Counted from the first letter of the stretch, positions 1 through 10,567 are shown. The stretch: DNA of 64,000 bases from Nicotiana tabacum (GCF_000715075.1 NC_134101.1:28884822-28948821), one strand, 5' to 3'. Notes: generated by a model not told the origin, from the sequence alone. Numbers and translations: made by a program.

Positions 1-292
1 TATCTACGGCAACTTCGACGTTGCACTTTTCAGAAGTCCGGATGCGTTCATTTTGTAGACCATCATGATCTTCCACCACTTGGGTTTCACCACCTAAATC
101 CACCCGTTGAGTTTCACTACAAAAATCCACCACTTGTGTTTCACCACCAAAATCCACAACTTGCGTTTCACCGCCGAAATCCACCACTTGTGTTTCACCA
201 CCGAAATCCAAAAACTGGTTTTCACCACAAAGATTTACAAGTTGGGTCTCAAAGGCATCATTGAAGAAAAGACGGTCATCAGCAGGAACCAT
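1..292 (-). CDS. 5' coding part of a TQ-repeat protein, BRCT/MDC1-like (partial, runs off left edge)
   Basis: An open minus-strand frame runs from an ATG at 292 to the window edge, about 97 codons without a stop. It begins MVPADDRLFFNDAFETQ and then has seven 9-residue units of the type ETQVVDFGG, followed by an acidic, charged stretch. Acidic N-termini with repeated ETQ boxes are known to me from plant BRCT-domain DNA-repair proteins of the MDC1/PTIP-like kind. No BRCT domain is visible because the gene leaves the window. TQ dipeptides are the target of ATM/ATR kinases, so a DNA-damage-response scaffold is inferred. The frame stays open upstream of 292 but shows no further in-frame ATG nearby. 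An AT-rich TATA-like stretch lies at about 325-336, so the start could instead be an internal exon with an upstream acceptor. The plus-strand frame across the same bases is an antisense shadow. Confidence 0.6.
   Translation of the reverse strand, partial: MVPADDRLFFNDAFETQLVNLCGENQFLDFGGETQVVDFGGETQVVDFGGETQVVDFCSETQRVDLGGETQVVEDHDGLQNERIRTSEKCNVEVAVD
62..250 (-). repeat. 27-bp coding minisatellite, 7 units
   Basis: Seven head-to-tail 27-bp units (189 bp exactly) keep the minus-strand frame. Read on the minus strand they give ETQLVNLCG, ENQFLDFGG, ETQVVDFGG twice, ETQVVDFCS, ETQRVDLGG and ETQVVEDHD. Six of the seven keep the TQ dipeptide. The central units are nearly identical in DNA, which points to recent slippage or unequal exchange, while the outer units are older. 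Confidence 0.9.
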
Positions 293-481
293 ACATTGGT
301 TACGGTACAACTCAGGATCCTTCCCTATAAATATAGACCAAATTGTATCTTTAGGGGAAAAAGCAATTTCAAATTAGAGTTCCAAATCTTAGAGAGAAAA
401 AAAGTATCTCCCATATATTTGACTAACTTTGCATTTTCTTAATCTTCTGAAACCCCCTTCTCATCCTAAAGAAAAAGGTAG

Positions 482-725
482 TACTCCCTCCCTCCCACTT
501 TATGTGATGCGATTTGGAGTACAAGGGTCAAACTATCTAATTTTAGGTGTAAATTCGAACATAGAATCTTCAAATTTTTTGAAATAAAATTAACATATTT
601 GGAAACTACGTAAAAAGTAGTAGTCACAAAAAAATTACAACATTGAAAAGGCGTCGAGGTCAAAGAAATTTTTTTTTGACTCTCCGAATTGTAACTGCAT
701 CACATAAGGTGGGGCAAAGGGAGTG
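482..725. mobile_element. Stowaway-like MITE
   Basis: The left end reads TACTCCCTCC...CACTTTATGTGATGC and the right end is its imperfect inverse, GCATCACATAAGGTGGGGCAAAGGGAGTG. The TACTCCCTCC terminus and TA-type target are typical of Tc1/mariner-derived Stowaway MITEs of plants. There is no coding capacity. Confidence 0.75.
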
Positions 726-1637
726 AAGATGTCTTCTTTTTTTTTTTTTTTGATAAGCAGTGAAGATATCTTCTGTTAATAAAGGATTCAATTTTTTTTC
801 TTTATCCTTAACAAGCAAGAAAATTAAAACCCTTATATTAACATTTAGGAATAATCAACATACCCTAATTTACCCAAAAAAATTAGAAAAAATAAAAATA
901 AACTTGCCTGGGAATGACTCGGATGAAATTTGAGTGTCCACTGGTTGTGTATTGTCATTACTCAAAATACCCCTTTTCGGGTCAGGATTGTTCGCATTCT
1001 TTTTTCCACCGTCTACCATTTTAATTCATCTACAATTACATACCAAAAAATAGTAAATAAATCATAATCACAACAATAGTGATAATATTAATTGACACCA
1101 AGCCAAAGACTATGCCTTTAGAACACAATATCGCAATTGAAGAAATAAATTTAGAAGAAAAAAAACTGGAAAAAGTACACAAAAATAAAATACTAACTGC
1201 ATCAAATCGGATTGAATCGGAAACGTCGGAGAAATCCGCCGGAGAGGTTGTGGGTATAGTTGTGGGGGGGGGGGGGGGGTAAGTATAGGTTTAGAGATTA
1301 AAGGAGGGAAAATAGGGAGAAGTGGGAAAAATTCTTAATTTGGAGGGAAATTTCTGCGTTTTTATATTCTCCCGAGTTTCTACTTCGACACACTACCATG
1401 GCCTTTGGTAAATGAGTACTTTTATTAATTTACTTCTTCTTTCCTTTTCCTTTATTTCAATTTGTACAATTAACCCGCTTTGGTTCTTTGGAATAAAAAT
1501 GCGTTTTGAAAATGTTACATTAGAATGTTTAAGCCACTTCAATTTTTCTTTAACAGAAATTCGTTCCTTGAAAAAAATTGGGTCAAAATTTTATATAATA
1601 TCATACATCAAGTCTTTAGGTTTTAAATATAAGTATA
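726..1637. other. intergenic, no gene seen
   Basis: AT-rich DNA with poly-T runs and a 16-base G run at 1264-1279. Short frames here have no recognisable protein character. This stretch lies upstream of the minus-strand gene at the left edge and may hold its promoter or a leader exon. Confidence 0.5.
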
Positions 1638-1911
1638 TACTCCCTCCGTTTCAATTTAGATGAGGTAGTTTGACTCGGCACAGAGTTTAAGAAAAAGAAT
1701 AAGACTTTTAAAACTTGTGGTCTTAAAAGCTTAAGGGTAAAAGTTTTGGGGGGGCCATGACATTTGTGTAGTTATAAAAGTTTCTCGTTAAGGATAAAAT
1801 AGATAAATAAAGAGTTTAAATTTGAATTATTTTCAAATTTAAAAATATATAATTTATTTTGGAACAGACTAAAAAGAAAAGTAACTCATTTAACTTGAAA
1901 CAAAGGGAGTA
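1638..1911. mobile_element. Stowaway-like MITE
   Basis: It opens with TACTCCCTCCGTTTCAATTT and closes with the inverse, ...TTAACTTGAAACAAAGGGAGTA, with TA at both borders. The inside is AT-rich and non-coding. It belongs to the same superfamily as 482-725 but is a different family by its internal sequence. Confidence 0.8.
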
Positions 1912-2000
1912 TATTTTGAGTCGCAACTTTTATTTAAAATGCTTCTCTAATAGTATTTACTAAATGAGACATAAGAGTAATATATAGTAGTATCAATTAT

Positions 2001-2197
2001 GGATCTTGTCTTTTGAAGAACAAAATTTATTTTAATACTCTTGTTGTAGTATTACCTGCATTTACCATGCAAACATCACTATATTTCTCTTACAAATAAT
2101 TGGATCTTGTCTTTTGAAGAACAAAATTTATTTTAATACTCTTGTTGTAGTATTACCTGCATTTACCATGCAAACATCACTATATTTCTCTTACAAA
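2001..2197. repeat. 101-bp direct tandem duplication
   Basis: About 96 bp starting GGATCTTGTCTTTTGAAGAA at 2001 is repeated at 2102 with no mismatch that I can see. Two short variable bases separate the copies from their flanks. The perfect match indicates a recent event. It lies about 140 bp from the tRNA gene. Confidence 0.9.
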
Positions 2198-2335
2198 AAT
2201 GAAAACAAAGGCTTGTTTCACGGCCAACAAAGAAAGGTAAAATAGGTTGGATTTGCTTGTAGAAGTTACAAAACAGGTAAACATGTATATGCTAGTGTTG
2301 AAATTGAGCCAAAAAAATTATGTGTTGTGAAAAAA

Positions 2336-2407
2336 GGGGCATTCCGAGAATCGAACTCGGGACCTCTCGCACCCAAAGCGAGAATCATACCACTAGACCA
2401 AATGCCC
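2336..2407 (-). tRNA. tRNA-Pro (UGG)
   Basis: Read on the minus strand, a 72-nt cloverleaf starts GGGCATT and ends AATGCCC plus discriminator C, giving a seven-pair acceptor stem. The A box is TGGTCTAGTGG and the B box is GGTTCGATTC-like (AGTTCGATTCTCGG). The anticodon stem TCTCGC/GCGAGA encloses the loop TTTGGGT with anticodon TGG, for proline codons. A run of T follows the 3' end (2331-2335 read in reverse), a normal Pol III terminator. No intron is present. Confidence 0.95.
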
Positions 2408-3139
2408 ATTTTCTTTTAAAGGCCAATTATTTTGTTCTAATCAATTTTAGAAGACGGATGTATCATTTCAGTCTTATCTTTTATGTAGATACTTCTACAC
2501 AAGCTTGAGTTAGACTTTGATTGGATAACGGTAAGCTAATTGGCTTTTCTGATGATATATTCGGTATGTTACTCTCCGAATATTTGTGGTTTGATCATTT
2601 CTTCAATTACGGTGCTCCTAATTCATTTTCTTCTCTTTTTTTTTCGCACTTCCTATATATGTAATTCTAAGAAACTTATCATGTATACTAACGATCGCAT
2701 CTTTATGGTGATTAAGATAATAAACTACAATAAAATTATCAACCGCATGGAAATATACTTTTTATTTTTTTGTAAAGTTGATGTCATGTAACCAGCGGTG
2801 TAGCCACCCTGTGTCAAGGGAGATCAAGCGCATACCCTTCGTCGAAAAATTATATTGCGTGTATAAGTTAAATACTAGTACGTTATATGGTTAGATATTA
2901 TAATTTGAACACCCTTAACACAGTTGAGTGAGACATTCTAGTGGTTTAGGGTATTCAAAGTGAAGTGTTATTAATGGGTTCAAAGTTCTGCCCATTTTAT
3001 TTTGCCATAACTAAACGTAGACCACCATGCGTGGTCTATTTGATTCTTTTTCAATCTAAAAAAAATCTTAATAAAATAACTCTTCAAACTTAAAATTTGT
3101 AAATAAATAACTAATCTTAAAAGTAACTTTTTTAACTAA
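2408..3139. other. intergenic with an old dispersed repeat
   Basis: AT-rich, with no gene seen. Around 2790-2960 a stretch starting AGCGGTGTAGCCACC and containing TTTGAACACCCTTA shares words with the reversed stretch at about 5745-5858, so both are probably copies of one dispersed Solanaceae repeat. Confidence 0.4.
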
Positions 3140-4237
3140 GAGTCTGTTTGGAAAGTCACTCAAGGGGAAAATGAGAATTGGTGATACTTACATTGTGTAA
3201 TTACAAGGTTACTTTTTAATTTCTTTACCTTTTGTTTTTATTTTAATTTATTTTCTTTATAATTTTTTATTTCCATTATTTTAAATTTCTTCATATTTTA
3301 TTTTTACTTATAAGTTCTTTTTTAATTTTAAAATATACATTTCCTTGTACATTATTTATCTATTATTTCTCTACCTTTACTTCCTGTGATTCCATGTAAT
3401 TGCTCGTATATTTTATTTCTTATTTGTTTTATTTTCTTCATTTAGCGTAACTGCATTATTATTCTAATTTTTAAAACTACACCTCCAAATATTAGAAATA
3501 ATGAGTCATTAACAAACTTGGCATATAATGAGTCATTAAGGTAGAATTTTGTTGCTGAACGAGGTTATAAACTTACTATGTTTCTTAATCTTAAGTTGTA
3601 TTGGAACTTATTTTTATGTTGGAATTTGACATATATTAAACTACTTTTTTTTTATTTTGAAATTGTGTTATATTTATGTCACATTTACTTGTTTTAGTAG
3701 TATCGACTTGTTATTTCACATTGCATGTTGTTCGTTTTTTAGTTAGAATTGATAGATTGATTTTGTCAAACACTTGAATAATGTTATGACATTATATTTA
3801 TAAATATTAATTTTTTTTATCAAACATGCATTTCATGACGTTCTTACAAAACATATATTTTTAGTTTTTATAATTAATTAAACTAAATATTATTAATTTG
3901 AAAAATATATTTCAATTATTTTTATAATATCAGTTATAAATATATGATTAGTAATTAAGGTATATTCAAGAAAAAATATGCATATTAAATACCAAATCTA
4001 ATATCATTTATACTTATAAAAAAAATATTTATAAGCATATATTTATTATGTTAACTTTTAAGTTTTGATAATTACGTAATTTAAAATTTAATTTGATTGT
4101 GTAATTATACTTGTGCAACCAAATAGTACGTTTGTAATTACACTGTAGTTATGTTATGGCAAATAAACAGGCCGTCGTAATTACTACCCTAGTAATTACA
4201 CAAATTTTAATTACCGGGTGACTTTCCAAACAGACCC
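3140..4237. mobile_element. non-autonomous Harbinger-like DNA transposon, 1.1 kb
   Basis: The left end GAGTCTGTTTGGAAAGTCAC and the right end, read inverted, GGGTCTGTTTGGAAAGTCAC match over 20 bp with one difference. Both are flanked by TAA (3137-3139 and 4238-4240). The subterminal parts share TGTGTAATTAC words. The 1098-bp interior is AT-rich and has no transposase. The 3-bp TAA target fits PIF/Harbinger, but a hAT relative with a poorly kept target cannot be excluded. Confidence 0.7.
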
Positions 4238-5744
4238 TAAAAGTTATTTTTTAAATAATTTTATAATTTAAAAGTCAAGCTCTACAATAATTTCTTCAAC
4301 GAAAGCTTTCTACAAACTCTAGATCCTTTTGGCTCTATCATGTCTTTGGTATGCTTACTTTTATTAGTAAAATTTATAATGTATAATTTTGTTATTTTTA
4401 GGCAGAATAATCTAATAAACACTTCTACTTGTCCCGCTTTGTCATCCCGTTCTCGATACTCTACGAAGTTTTCATCCATACACTCTAGTTTTCAAAACAC
4501 ATTACTTTAAACTCCTCTGACCGTTGACCAAGCATATGTGGCAACTTCATGATTGAGTTGGACAAAATACGTGAATTTCACGCGTATAACGAGAGTAAAC
4601 ATAAAAAAGTTAGACTAAAAATGATTAAAATAAGAAGAAAAAAAGTAAACGTAAAAGACAAAAAAATAATATAAGAAAAAAATTAAATATCTTTGTTCTT
4701 TCTTCTTTCCCCACCCCTACCCCCATCCCATTTCTTTTTCTTTTTCTACCCTTCCCCTTTCCCTTTCTTTCCCCACCCCTCCTTCATTTCTCTTTTCTCT
4801 TTCTTCCCTTATTCCTTTTCCGTTATTCCCCTCCTCCGTTTCTCTTTTCTCTTTCTCCTGTTATTCCCGACCTCCCTATTTTCACAAACCTTCAGTTAAT
4901 ATTTGAGAAAAAAGTAATAAATCTTTTTTGAAGAGCAACCACCATTAAATTTTTTGAGATGTATTAGATTCGTTTCTATTGCTAGTGTTGAATTTGGTTT
5001 GGGTAACAATCATTTCAGGACTAATAGATTCGCAGGTGGTGGAGAGCATATTTAATGGTGGAATTTTATTTGATCAGGGAAGCTGAAAATATAATTTTTG
5101 GGCAGTTTATGGTGAGGTGCTGGTGAAGAGTGGTTTTGGAGGGTGAAGAGTGGTTGACGAAGGTCTTTGTGAAATTAGGTGAGGTGTACAATGTAAAATT
5201 ATGTGGCATATGGGAATATTAAGAAATTTCAGTGGTGAAAGAAGTTCAAGGTGATTTACATGGTGGATTTGAAATAGTGAGCAACGATGTTTGACAAAAT
5301 CTTTGAAAGGGAGATGGACGATGAAAAGTTGAAAAATGGTGGGTTTTAGTGGTCCACCGTAGTGCTGCCCACGGTAAAGACGGTAAAATCGTGGTGTTGT
5401 TTCTGCTCTGTAAAATAGAGATAGGTGGTCAAGGGTGGGGAGTAGTGGAGTGAAAAAAAGGAAAAAATTAAATTTTTGAAATTAAAGTAAAAAAAGAAGT
5501 GTCATTAAAAATCTGATGTGGACTATGATATATCATCCATATCGTGTGTTTGAAGAACAAGCGAGGCTGGAGGGATTTAAAATAATGAGTTTTAAAAACT
5601 ACAAGTGTGTGGATAAAATTTCGTAGGGTATCGGGACCGTAATGACAAAACGGACAAGTAAACGTGTTTATTAAGCTATTCTGCCTTATTTTAATTTTGA
5701 TTTATAAAATTATAGTTCTATTAAAAGTTTTTTTATTATTTAGC
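4238..5744. other. intergenic with a 200-bp polypyrimidine tract
   Basis: No gene seen. Positions 4690-4890 are almost pure C/T on the plus strand, with imperfect internal repeats around TTATTCC and CTCTTTCT. The rest is AT-rich or G-rich non-coding DNA. Confidence 0.5.
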
Positions 5745-5859
5745 TAAATGTTGCGTAGTTTGATCTAAAAATTCCGGTACACCATTCATCCACAAAAAAA
5801 ATTATTGACTTGTGTAAAGTTTGAACACCCTTACCGAAATTTCTGGCTACGCCGCTGCA

Positions 5860-6008
5860 TGTGACCAGGAGATCATGAGTTTGAGCCGTGGAAACAACCT
5901 TTTGTAAAAATACAGAGTAAGGTTGCGTACAATAGATCATTGTAGTCCGACTATTCCCCGGACCCCGCGTATAACGGGAGCTTAGTGTATTTAGCTGTTC
6001 TTTTTGGT
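5860..6008 (+). mobile_element. TS-family SINE (5' truncated)
   Basis: The stretch contains a tRNA-type B box in the form GAGTTTGAGCCGTGGAAACA, then AAGGTTGCGTACAATAGA, CCCGCGTATAACGGGAGC and TTAGTGTATTTAGCTGTTC. These are hallmarks of the tobacco/Solanaceae TS SINE. The A-box part is missing or diverged. A separate repeat (about 5745-5858) abuts it on the left. Confidence 0.85.
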
Positions 6009-6794
6009 CATCTTTTCTCGATTTTTTTTTTTTTTTTGAAAAGAGAGAAGCTTGTTTGCACAAGGAATGTATTGCATCAAAGCACAAACTGCGAACACTA
6101 TGTGAACTTGAACCGAAAGAACAGAGTAACTTACAATGTTGAAGCACAGTTTTAACTAAAAAGGGAACAATATGGTATTCAAGTAATAACAGAAACAATC
6201 ACCACAAAGATCGTGTACCTCCTTGAGCTATTGACATGTGACAAAAATGTAAGATCCAAGGCAGGGTACAGTTGCTCAAAATCTAGTCATATTCAAACTG
6301 AACATCTATTTTCAAAAATACTTGCTCATTAGCCTTGCAATAAAGGATGTGAATTTGTCTAATTCATGGCATTTTTCATGTGTTTTGTTTTCTGAAAAAA
6401 CCATATGAAAAGAACCTGCAACCCATACGATGATGTATGAGCAAGAAATCTTTAAGATGGTAAGGGTGCAAAGGCGAATTCAGGATTTACTCCGTGTCAA
6501 AAGTTATGGGTTCAGTTGAACCCATCGGTGGAACACTACATATGCCACTGCTTGGACCACATGATTGTGAAATTGCTCAAGATTATCGGTGCTGTCACTA
6601 ACATCAAGATGGATCACACTAAAACATCATCAATCTTAAGGAGTCTTAACTTTCCCTTGCTGATACACTGTCATAACCCAGTAAAAGAGACCTCAAGCAA
6701 GGAAAAAAACCGCTAGTACAATAACTTAAACGAACAAAAAAAAAGAGATATTAAGGCATTAGGAGACTGTATAGTTTACAAGATATCTTTTATA

Positions 6795-6900
6795 TACCAC
6801 CAGAGGTTGTTGTGGATTGGATAGGATTCCTTCACCTTTAACCGGAGATCTCGGGTTCGAGCCCTAGGGATGAAACAAATCCTGATAAAAGTATCTTGTA
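6795..6900 (+). mobile_element. tRNA-derived SINE, diverged
   Basis: An A-box-like stretch (TGGATTGGATAGG) is followed about 45 bp later by a clear B box (GGGTTCGAGCCCTA). No cloverleaf can be folded, so this is a tRNA-derived SINE head and not a tRNA gene. Confidence 0.6.
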
Positions 6901-7363
6901 TATAGCTAACTCATGCACATGTACTAAAAATGTAGTAAGCCTTGGCTTGGAAACAATACAGAAAGCATGATTACCTTTCACTGTTTCACATCTAATGTTT
7001 GCAATGTAATACTGATCAACTGTGAAGTAAGAACCCAGAGAAGCTAAAATTCAGGACTTAAACATAACATTCAACTGGTAACAAGGCAATGAGAACCCAT
7101 TACTCATAATTTAGCTGTTCACAAAAGCTGCATATCAGTTCAAACAAAGACTATTAAACTAAGTTTAAAGGCATAGCCTGGGGAGCATTTCAGCATATGT
7201 ATCAAGAGTAAACTAACTCTTGTACAAAAACCCTCACATTCTGGGCTAGGATATAAACTAAGAAAAGATAAGTTAATAGGCATGACCATCCTGTACAAAT
7301 ATCTTCACATTTTGGGCTAGGATAAACAAAGAAAAGCTAAATGCTGCTTCACGTCACCTTTGT
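6901..7363. other. 3' flank/3' UTR of the J-protein gene, with a short tandem repeat
   Basis: This stretch follows the stop of the minus-strand J-protein gene. An imperfect repeat of about 75 bp is present: TGTACAAA...TCACATTNTGGGCTAGGATA with AAGAAAAG occurs at about 7216-7270 and again at about 7290-7340. It probably lies in the 3' UTR. Confidence 0.5.
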
Positions 7364-10300
7364 TCAGTCTGTACAAAGGAAATAAACAGGCATTGCTGCT
7401 GGATCGAACTCCCAGAAACCTCGCACGATGCCACCTCTCTCTTCTGTCAGGCGAAAAGCAGGAATTTGATGAGAGAACCTGAGCTGCTCGGCTAGAGATA
7501 TTTTCACCGTTCCATTTGCCTCTTCTTCCACTTGAGGCTTGTAGACAGACTTAAAACCATTTACCTGTATTAGGAACTTTAAGGATACGTACTTATCAGT
7601 AACATCCACAACTTCAACAATTTCATACTCACAATCTTCCAGTTTGTCACATTTCAGCTGAGCACTCCAGTTTTTATAAACTGCCCAAACTTCACCTGTT
7701 CTGGGGAAGATCTTGTAGACACCCTTCTTCTCCATAGGTTGTGGTCCTACTTGATGCGAAAAAGCATTGGTTTCCGTATATGTGTTCAGCTTTCTATTTT
7801 TAAACTTAAACATTCCACAACTAATTGGCATTGTTTTATCACGCCACTGTATTATGCCTTTAGGTGGTGGACAGGCATAAAACCAAGCCACGTGCAAGGT
7901 AAAATTAGGGAAAGGATCTATCTTCTTTATCTGGCCATAGTATCTCGGCATGGCATCTTCATCACCGTAAATTGCCCAAAATTGACCAACTTGAAACTTC
8001 TCCAGTGATCTCTCAACATCAAAGTTGTGGAATTCGGGTTCAGGAACCTCATTAGCTACTGATGCAATACAGTTTTCTGCAGAATTTACTGAATCCATGC
8101 GACTGTACATCATACAGTTAGCTGTCTCTCTTTGGTCTAAGGATAAATTATTTCCCAAGTTAATTCTGGATTGTCTATCAGCGGGATGTGCATTTCCTTC
8201 AGACTTCCCCTTCAGATCAACAGAAGATGTATCTCCTTCGGATTTTAGCTTCACTTCCACCCCATCTGCAGGAGATAAAACGTCATGTGGCTTATCATCC
8301 CATTGTTCCATCATGTCTAGAGGTGATATATCTTTATCAGACTTTGCCATCGGTTCCGAATTCATTGAAGAAAACAGATAGTTTTCAAACCCTGCGTTTG
8401 ATTTTGGCAAAGAAGGTGCCTCTCGCCTCACCCTCTTTGCTGGAGATCTAGGACAAGAGACATCATTGTATGCATTCCCATGCTCGACGTCAAGATCTGC
8501 AGACACAGAAATGCCTAGTTGGTCAATGGGTAAAGAAGCAGGGTCTAGTTCGAAGGATCCTTCAGGAACATCATTCCTCTCCATGCCTGTCATCTTAAAT
8601 GAAGGAACTCTATGAGAGAATCTAAATATCTCCTTTGCAGGAATTAGAAACTGGCCACTTTCCCCTAGTTTTGTTGCAGCTCGATGAAAAAGACAAGTGA
8701 AGCCTTTTACTTTACCCAAGTATGCAACATGAGCACCAATATCATCAGCATAGTCTGACAGCACCTCAACAAACTCATAATTGTACTTTTTCTTGCTCTC
8801 AATATGAGAATACCAGTTCATATCCCAATCTTTAAAGATTGCCCAAGTTTCTCCTTGCCGTGGAAATATCTTCATCGTATTGGAACAGCTGCTTTCATTT
8901 TTTGCACAGGCCAAATGTGAGAACATAGGATGATCTTCAGCGTATTCTGAGTTTCCCAATTTGAACCTACCACAAGAAGCTGGAAAGCCCTCAGATAGCC
9001 ATTTGGTTTCATTTTTATCCAGCGGATCGGGCTCTAACCAAGTAATGCGCAACTTAAATGCAGGAGAGAAAATCTTCCTGATGACTGCATAGAATCTCGG
9101 CATGGCATCCAGAGTATCATAAACAGCCCATACTTGTCCAACCTTAAAGCAAGATTCCTCCCTATCCTTTTCAAAATCATTAAAATCTGGGTCCGGATAT
9201 TCAAATGATTCTGGCTCAGTCATAATAGAAGGCCCTAGATCTGAGGGAAGATCAAAGGTTTGTCCACAGCCTTTTTCAGGTACAGCCGCTCTTGCATTTG
9301 CATTCTCAGCTTCCTGCTCTGTGTTCTGCAAGCTCTCTTCAGAGGACAAACTTTCCTTTAGTTTCTTCTTCTCTTCATTGGGAGTTGCTGTCTCAGACAA
9401 ATTCTGAATCGAAGGGTCTTCTTCTTCTTCTTCTTCACCACTTAGATTCGCGCAGTAAGTGACACGCTGTCTGGACTGAGTATATCTTCGCCGTTTCTGG
9501 TCACCAAGACATTGAGAATTCTGCCCAGGCGGATGATCACACTCTTCAAAATTTACATCTTCTTCAGAATCTATGCTCGTTGATGAATCACAATTTTCAC
9601 TAGATTCTACTGATATCTTCTTTCTCTTTGTGTTTTTCCTTTTACATTCCCCTGATAAGCCCTCCTTATTAATTTTTCCATATGCATTTTCCGAGTTTCC
9701 ATTGCTATTAGACTCCCGACCAACCTCTGAGGGAAGTTTTGACTGTATAAATTCATCAGCAGCCTTCTTCTGACTTCTTCTCTTGGTTGCAGGGCTCATA
9801 CAAGTGTATTGGGAGCTAACTTTAATATGATCTTGGTTTGTTGTATCATTCTTCTTGGAAGTAGGCTGACTCCTACTGGTTCCGGGTGTTGCATCTGAAG
9901 CATTTACTTCATGACCTGTGTAGGACTTTTTACAATTTTGACACCACAAAAGCTTATTCAGCATGGTCTTATAATACTTATACTTAACAGAACAGAATGG
10001 GCATACGGTCCAAAAAGTTGGTTGGCTTCTAGGAACTCCTGATTGAGTGTCGTGCTGATTCATGAATTCTGATTTGACATTGAACTTGTTTTGTACCCAA
10101 GGATGTGACCTGATATCTGGCTGGCTGCTGCTTGTTTGCTGCATTGGTACTTGAGATCTTCCTGAAGGAATGCGTCTATTGTTATACAACATTCGTTTTT
10201 CTCTATCCAAAAGCACCATTTGAGCTTCACCAATCAGCGTAAAGGCATCAGCTGCACCAGGGAACTTGTTCTTATCAGGATGTAGCAAGAGAGCTAACTT

Positions 10301-10567
10301 GCGGTATTGCTTCCTGATAAGAGAATCATCAGCTGTTGGCTCCACTTTAAGAATATCGTACCAGTTTCTCTCGTTTCCAAAAGTTTTATTCTCCGCAGAG
10401 CAATGCACGTCACAAACCAAAACCATCTGCGCAATGTTTTCCAGATTAGGAAAGAGCTCCTGGGCTTTAGATAAAAGCTTTTTAGCTCCAATGAAATCTC
10501 TATTTTCCATCTTCTTTTCAGCAATCCCTCTAGCCCTGATCGCCTCTTCTTTGTTGCAGTCCATCAT
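7364..10567 (-). CDS. J-domain (Hsp40) protein with two DUF3444 modules, 1067 aa
   Basis: One uninterrupted frame encodes 1067 residues. Residues 1-60 form a helical N-terminal segment seen in plant DnaJ/DUF3444 proteins (start MMDCNKEEAIRARGIAEKK). The J domain spans about 68-131 with the catalytic HPD triad at 96-98. A small zinc ribbon follows with Cys 189, 192, 209 and 212. A long charged, serine- and lysine-rich linker has an acidic run near residue 380. Two related DUF3444 modules come next, at roughly 460-690 and 850-1060; each carries FxVGQxWAxY, DAMPRxY and a later GEVWAxYKNW/GETWAIFKDW motif. J proteins stimulate Hsp70 ATPase, and the HPD is intact, so co-chaperone activity is expected. 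The client and the role of DUF3444 are unknown to me. The length and order are typical and no damage is seen. The ATG at 10567 is followed at once by a second ATG. The lack of introns in the coding part is usual for this family. Confidence 0.93.
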   Translation of the reverse strand: MMDCNKEEAIRARGIAEKKMENRDFIGAKKLLSKAQELFPNLENIAQMVLVCDVHCSAENKTFGNERNWYDILKVEPTADDSLIRKQYRKLALLLHPDKNKFPGAADAFTLIGEAQMVLLDREKRMLYNNRRIPSGRSQVPMQQTSSSQPDIRSHPWVQNKFNVKSEFMNQHDTQSGVPRSQPTFWTVCPFCSVKYKYYKTMLNKLLWCQNCKKSYTGHEVNASDATPGTSRSQPTSKKNDTTNQDHIKVSSQYTCMSPATKRRSQKKAADEFIQSKLPSEVGRESNSNGNSENAYGKINKEGLSGECKRKNTKRKKISVESSENCDSSTSIDSEEDVNFEECDHPPGQNSQCLGDQKRRRYTQSRQRVTYCANLSGEEEEEEDPSIQNLSETATPNEEKKKLKESLSSEESLQNTEQEAENANARAAVPEKGCGQTFDLPSDLGPSIMTEPESFEYPDPDFNDFEKDREESCFKVGQVWAVYDTLDAMPRFYAVIRKIFSPAFKLRITWLEPDPLDKNETKWLSEGFPASCGRFKLGNSEYAEDHPMFSHLACAKNESSCSNTMKIFPRQGETWAIFKDWDMNWYSHIESKKKYNYEFVEVLSDYADDIGAHVAYLGKVKGFTCLFHRAATKLGESGQFLIPAKEIFRFSHRVPSFKMTGMERNDVPEGSFELDPASLPIDQLGISVSADLDVEHGNAYNDVSCPRSPAKRVRREAPSLPKSNAGFENYLFSSMNSEPMAKSDKDISPLDMMEQWDDKPHDVLSPADGVEVKLKSEGDTSSVDLKGKSEGNAHPADRQSRINLGNNLSLDQRETANCMMYSRMDSVNSAENCIASVANEVPEPEFHNFDVERSLEKFQVGQFWAIYGDEDAMPRYYGQIKKIDPFPNFTLHVAWFYACPPPKGIIQWRDKTMPISCGMFKFKNRKLNTYTETNAFSHQVGPQPMEKKGVYKIFPRTGEVWAVYKNWSAQLKCDKLEDCEYEIVEVVDVTDKYVSLKFLIQVNGFKSVYKPQVEEEANGTVKISLAEQLRFSHQIPAFRLTEERGGIVRGFWEFDPAAMPVYFLCTD

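Noticed and set aside
107..442. Plus-strand frame with FTTKIHHL-type repeats
   Set aside because: It is the antisense of the 27-bp TQ repeat. The minus-strand frame runs to the window edge with a sensible acidic protein start.
2320..2508. Plus-strand frame of 62 codons
   Set aside because: Its start covers the antisense of the tRNA-Pro gene, and no protein features are seen.
4693..4899. Plus-strand frame rich in Phe, Pro and Ser
   Set aside because: It is only the translation of a polypyrimidine tract.
6841..6875. B-box-like GGGTTCGAGCCCTA considered as a tRNA gene
   Set aside because: No acceptor or anticodon stem can be drawn around it; it fits a SINE head.
7739..8451. Plus-strand frames inside the J-protein gene
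   Set aside because: They are shadows of the 1067-residue minus-strand protein, which has clear domains.
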